Source: an uncultured Methylococcaceae bacterium (lineage in GTDB: Bacteria > Pseudomonadota > Gammaproteobacteria > Methylococcales > Methylomonadaceae). From it: DNA of 37,155 nucleotides. Below the pieces are notes generated by a model, which was not told the origin of the DNA, ran no database searches, and saw only the letters and a program-made list of their open reading frames with translations. The stretch lies in the NCBI GenBank assembly GCA_903938485.1, contig CAJADF010000062.1, positions 1 through 37,155 on the forward strand, in the 5' to 3' direction. The position numbers and the translations under genes were made by a program. Positions 34,390 to 37,155 of the stretch are shown here, piece after piece. The number at the start of each line of letters is the position of its first letter. Within the stretch, counting starts at the first letter, position 1.

Positions 34390-36738
34390 TTAAACATGTA
34401 AAATCGGTAGCCTTATCTCAAAACAAGCGCCGCCTTGCTCAGCATTACTTATGAGTAACTGACCATGATGTTGCTCAATAATATCTTTAGAAATTGACAG
34501 ACCTAAGCCTAGACCAGATGATTTAGTCGTATAAAAAGGCGTAAAAACTTTAGTTAAGGCCTCTTTCGTAAAACCAAGGCCACTATCCGTAATAGTTAAC
34601 ACGACCCAATCATCTAAGTGAGAAATAGTGATAAATATATCTCGCGTATCCGAATGCTGCAAAACCTCTATCGCATTTCGATAAATATTTAATAAAACTT
34701 GTGATAACTGTAAAGCATCACCCAACACAAACAACTTTTCATCATTGATAAAAAAATGCACCTTAATCTGCGCAACCATCAAATCCTGAGTTAAAAAACC
34801 TAAAGTTTCTTTAACCAACGCTACAACATCAATGGCAAATCTTTCCAATTGAGATGGCTCGATGAAACTACGTATTTTTTCAATAATTAAATTTGTACGC
34901 CGCGTATTAAAGATAATCTTTTCTAATAACCCTCCCAATAAGACCGGTGATACATCACCTTTTGCTAAACCACGTATGGCGACTTGAGCATTAGTCATAA
35001 TGGCAGTTAAAGGTTGATTTAATTCATGTCCTAAAGAAGCAGCCATGGCACCAAGACTTCGCTGCCGATCTAAATGCGCAATAAATTGGCTTTGCCGGGC
35101 TTTTTCTTGTAACTGATCACCCAACAACACTTCTCTACCAGAAACCACCCAAATAAAAGCCCCTGCAATACCCGTTAAGATTAACCCTGATAGTAATATA
35201 ATCTCATCATAATGATGATGATGCGCCATAAGCCAAGACGCTGATGGCGCGACTTCAAATTGCCAAAGTCGATTTGCTACTGGAATATTAAACACTCCTT
35301 GTAAAGAAAACTTTTCTCCAAAATAACTGTGCTCTTGTTCATCTATGGAATATGCCAAGTCCCACGCTTTTTCAAAAAGCAATTGCTCGCCAACTACCTC
35401 ATCCTTATCTATGGCTCTATAAGAAATACCCTCTATATTTAAACCTTCAAAAGCGGAATCAGATAATTTATTTAAATAAAATACCAATGAGACATAAGAA
35501 GTAATATTTTTTTCTCTGTCAACCCATGTGCCACTAGGCATACCATATTTGTATATAGGCATTACCGCAAAAACACCTTTTAGCTGTTCATGTCCTTGCA
35601 CTAAAATCAAAGGACCGCTCACAGCGATATTAGCAGTCAATTTTGCCTGTTCAAATACCGCACGACTATTAACATCTGAATAACTATCGAAGCCTAAAGC
35701 TACTTCATTATCTTCTAACGAATCTGTATAAGTAATTGGCGCGTAGATCTCCCGATGCCCAGCCTCTACTATTTGATTATTAAGATTATGCTCCGTTATT
35801 TGGAAATACGGATAACCATGAATACGCATATTATTGATAAAGTCTTGTCTATCAACATCATTAATAATAGGGTTCCAACTCAATGCCTGAATTGATTTAC
35901 TTTCTTTTTTATAGTGACTCACAAAAGACTGAAACTCTTGTCTGTCTACATTAATCGAACTGGCATAAAACCTTTCTAGGGAATACAAAGTATTTATATG
36001 CGCCAAAATATCCTTTTCTAAAGCGGACTTCATTGCAGACGCTTGCAAATTAAAATCACCTTTTAACTCTTCATGGCTATGACGTTTGGCGGAATAAACC
36101 CCAACGCCTGTTAATAAAGATAAGGCGCAAAAAGTTGCGGTTAAAACTAATCGTCTAGTAGACCATAGTTGCAATGGCCATAACCAGACTAAAACTAATG
36201 GTGTAAAGATCAAAACGCCTAGAAAATCTCCGCTCCACCAAGTTGCCCATTTATAGAAAACATCTACTGCAGGTGTCCTGCCTGTTAATATTAATGTCGC
36301 AACTGAGAGTGTCGAATTAACTAAAACACTGAGTCCACCACCATATAAAAAAAACAGAAAAACTCTATTTCCGTTAATAAACTCTAAAGGAAACCCTGCA
36401 AAACGCCGCACTAAATAAGCGCCTAGAATAGCCTGCAAGCTAGCGCCGAAACTGATAACTAAAGTGATTAATACAGAAAGACTATTGTCTAAGATTTGAT
36501 TAGACCAAGATGCAATTAAAGCATTAGTAAAAAAAGCGCCCATAAAAATACTTGGCCAAAAACGATAGCCATAAAGAAGTATAATAGCTAAAGCAAGACC
36601 GGAAGCGGGCCCTATTGCCGTGTCATATCCTGGGCTGATAACTGAAAAATAACGTAGTTGACCTGCAATAAAATAGGCTAATGCAACACCTATAAAATAA
36701 TACCCGCGCGCATAACCCTTATCAGGGACTTTTATCAT
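34390..36738 (-). CDS. MASE1-CHASE sensor histidine kinase
   Basis: Large sensor kinase, 782 residues. Residues 10-215 form a MASE1-type multi-helix membrane domain (GPASGLALAIILLYGYRFWP). Residues about 225-500 are a periplasmic CHASE domain (QALSWNPIINDVDRQDF, HGYPYFQITE, ISGP-like VSGPLILVQG), followed by a helix (about 512-532). HisKA has His571 (ASLGHELNQPLTAIM); HATPase_c has N-box NIYRNAIEVL, G1 DSGLGF and G2 SGLGLGLSISKD. A run of four histidines (506-509) sits at the periplasmic edge of the last helix. CHASE domains bind small extracellular molecules. It lies 12 bases after the receiver-only regulator, its probable operon partner. Confidence 0.92.
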   Translation of the reverse strand: MIKVPDKGYARGYYFIGVALAYFIAGQLRYFSVISPGYDTAIGPASGLALAIILLYGYRFWPSIFMGAFFTNALIASWSNQILDNSLSVLITLVISFGASLQAILGAYLVRRFAGFPLEFINGNRVFLFFLYGGGLSVLVNSTLSVATLILTGRTPAVDVFYKWATWWSGDFLGVLIFTPLVLVWLWPLQLWSTRRLVLTATFCALSLLTGVGVYSAKRHSHEELKGDFNLQASAMKSALEKDILAHINTLYSLERFYASSINVDRQEFQSFVSHYKKESKSIQALSWNPIINDVDRQDFINNMRIHGYPYFQITEHNLNNQIVEAGHREIYAPITYTDSLEDNEVALGFDSYSDVNSRAVFEQAKLTANIAVSGPLILVQGHEQLKGVFAVMPIYKYGMPSGTWVDREKNITSYVSLVFYLNKLSDSAFEGLNIEGISYRAIDKDEVVGEQLLFEKAWDLAYSIDEQEHSYFGEKFSLQGVFNIPVANRLWQFEVAPSASWLMAHHHHYDEIILLSGLILTGIAGAFIWVVSGREVLLGDQLQEKARQSQFIAHLDRQRSLGAMAASLGHELNQPLTAIMTNAQVAIRGLAKGDVSPVLLGGLLEKIIFNTRRTNLIIEKIRSFIEPSQLERFAIDVVALVKETLGFLTQDLMVAQIKVHFFINDEKLFVLGDALQLSQVLLNIYRNAIEVLQHSDTRDIFITISHLDDWVVLTITDSGLGFTKEALTKVFTPFYTTKSSGLGLGLSISKDIIEQHHGQLLISNAEQGGACFEIRLPILHV

Positions 36739-36750
36739 ATATAGCTAATA

Positions 36751-37119
36751 TTATTTGATGGGAGTTTGAAACAAAATCCTTTCCAATTCATCCAAATCAT
36801 AGGGTTTTCTTAGTAACGTGGAATCCGCGGGAAGAGCACCTAAATTTTCAACCTCTTCAAAACGCAAAGCAGTTACCATAATAATAATTAATTCAGGAAA
36901 CCATACGCGAAGCTGCCTGCCTAGTTCTAAACCATTAATTCCAGGTAAATTAATATCTAGAATAGCTGCCGTATAGTGAGTGTGTTTAATATCGGTGTCT
37001 TTTATACTTGCTAATAAGTCTTCAGCGGAATAATGCACGGTAGTCTTAACACTTAACATTTTAACCCAAGCGCCAATAGCATCAGCTATTTCTTTATCAT
37101 CATCAACTATAGCAATCAT
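36751..37119 (-). CDS. Receiver-only response regulator (CheY/FixJ-like receiver)
   Basis: A 122-residue receiver domain with no output domain. The acidic pocket is DDD (6-8), the phospho-acceptor Asp55 in AILDINLPG, the conserved Thr83 in VTAL, and Lys105 in LRKPYD. It directly precedes the MASE1-CHASE kinase (12-base gap) and probably takes part in a relay with it. The ATG at 37119 has no ribosome-binding site, and the frame stays open upstream through the CAAC repeats to the window edge. The true start may therefore lie outside, or the protein may be longer. Confidence 0.8.
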   Translation of the reverse strand: MIAIVDDDKEIADAIGAWVKMLSVKTTVHYSAEDLLASIKDTDIKHTHYTAAILDINLPGINGLELGRQLRVWFPELIIIMVTALRFEEVENLGALPADSTLLRKPYDLDELERILFQTPIK

Positions 37120-37135
37120 GATATTAGCGTTAGCA

Positions 37136-37155
37136 GTTGGTTGGTTGGTTGGTTG
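37136..37155 (-). repeat. CAAC tetranucleotide repeat, at least five units
   Basis: On the minus strand five perfect CAAC units run to the window edge and may continue. They lie 16 bases before the receiver-only gene's ATG, with no in-frame stop between. Reading through gives Gln-Pro-Thr-Asn repeats. Tetranucleotide tracts of this kind often change length by slippage. Confidence 0.8.

Noticed and set aside
28599-37119. Assignment of the kinase/TonB cluster to lanthanide or copper sensing
   Set aside because: The domain types allow it, but no metal-specific motif or methanol-dehydrogenase gene is in the window.

Overview
The window is 37 kb of an AT-rich (roughly 40% GC by eye) chromosome from a Gram-negative gammaproteobacterium. 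The evidence is the mix of inner-core LPS heptosyltransferases (waaC, waaF), ubiC, rlmG, an EfpL-type elongation factor, and the divergent rne / rluC-HAD-sppA arrangement. A methylotrophic lineage such as Methylococcales is possible, but nothing in the sequence proves it.

Bases 1-26,800 are mostly core chromosome. In order they carry pyrE; a leftward ilvE-waaF-waaC operon; a chromate transporter (chrA); an IS5-family insertion sequence that sits directly in front of a Doc-type toxin gene; a small secreted DUF1566-like protein; and a 42-bp palindromic tandem array. Then come folP; tRNA-Lys(CUU) with its own promoter and terminator; a leftward ridA-recG-ubiC group; an EamA exporter; a cold-shock gene with a hairpin leader; efpL-rlmG; a lipoprotein; uspA; dnaE; rne with a long leader; and rluC-HAD-sppA plus a methyltransferase.

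From about 26,800 to the right edge the content becomes accessory and all genes point left. The right-hand part is a signalling cluster: a receiver-only response regulator and a MASE1-CHASE histidine kinase, then a polytopic-membrane (about seven-helix) kinase abutting a TonB-dependent receptor, then a second such kinase overlapping a FixJ/NarL-type response regulator. Downstream lie three small genes: a secreted protein of about 110 residues and two paralogous stand-alone helix-turn-helix proteins related to the DNA-binding end of IS630 transposases.

The most interesting observation is that each of these three small genes is preceded by the same promoter module. It has a -35/-10 pair with exactly 16 bp spacing, and a near-palindromic GCCCYTTGGGGTA box placed exactly one base upstream of the -35 element. 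This looks like a small co-regulated unit, plausibly controlled by the adjacent FixJ-type regulator or by the HTH proteins themselves. Other points worth a second look are the CAAC tetranucleotide tract that stays open in frame with the receiver-only regulator at the right edge, the 42-bp array whose hairpin arms co-vary, and the Doc toxin whose antitoxin appears to have been removed by the IS.
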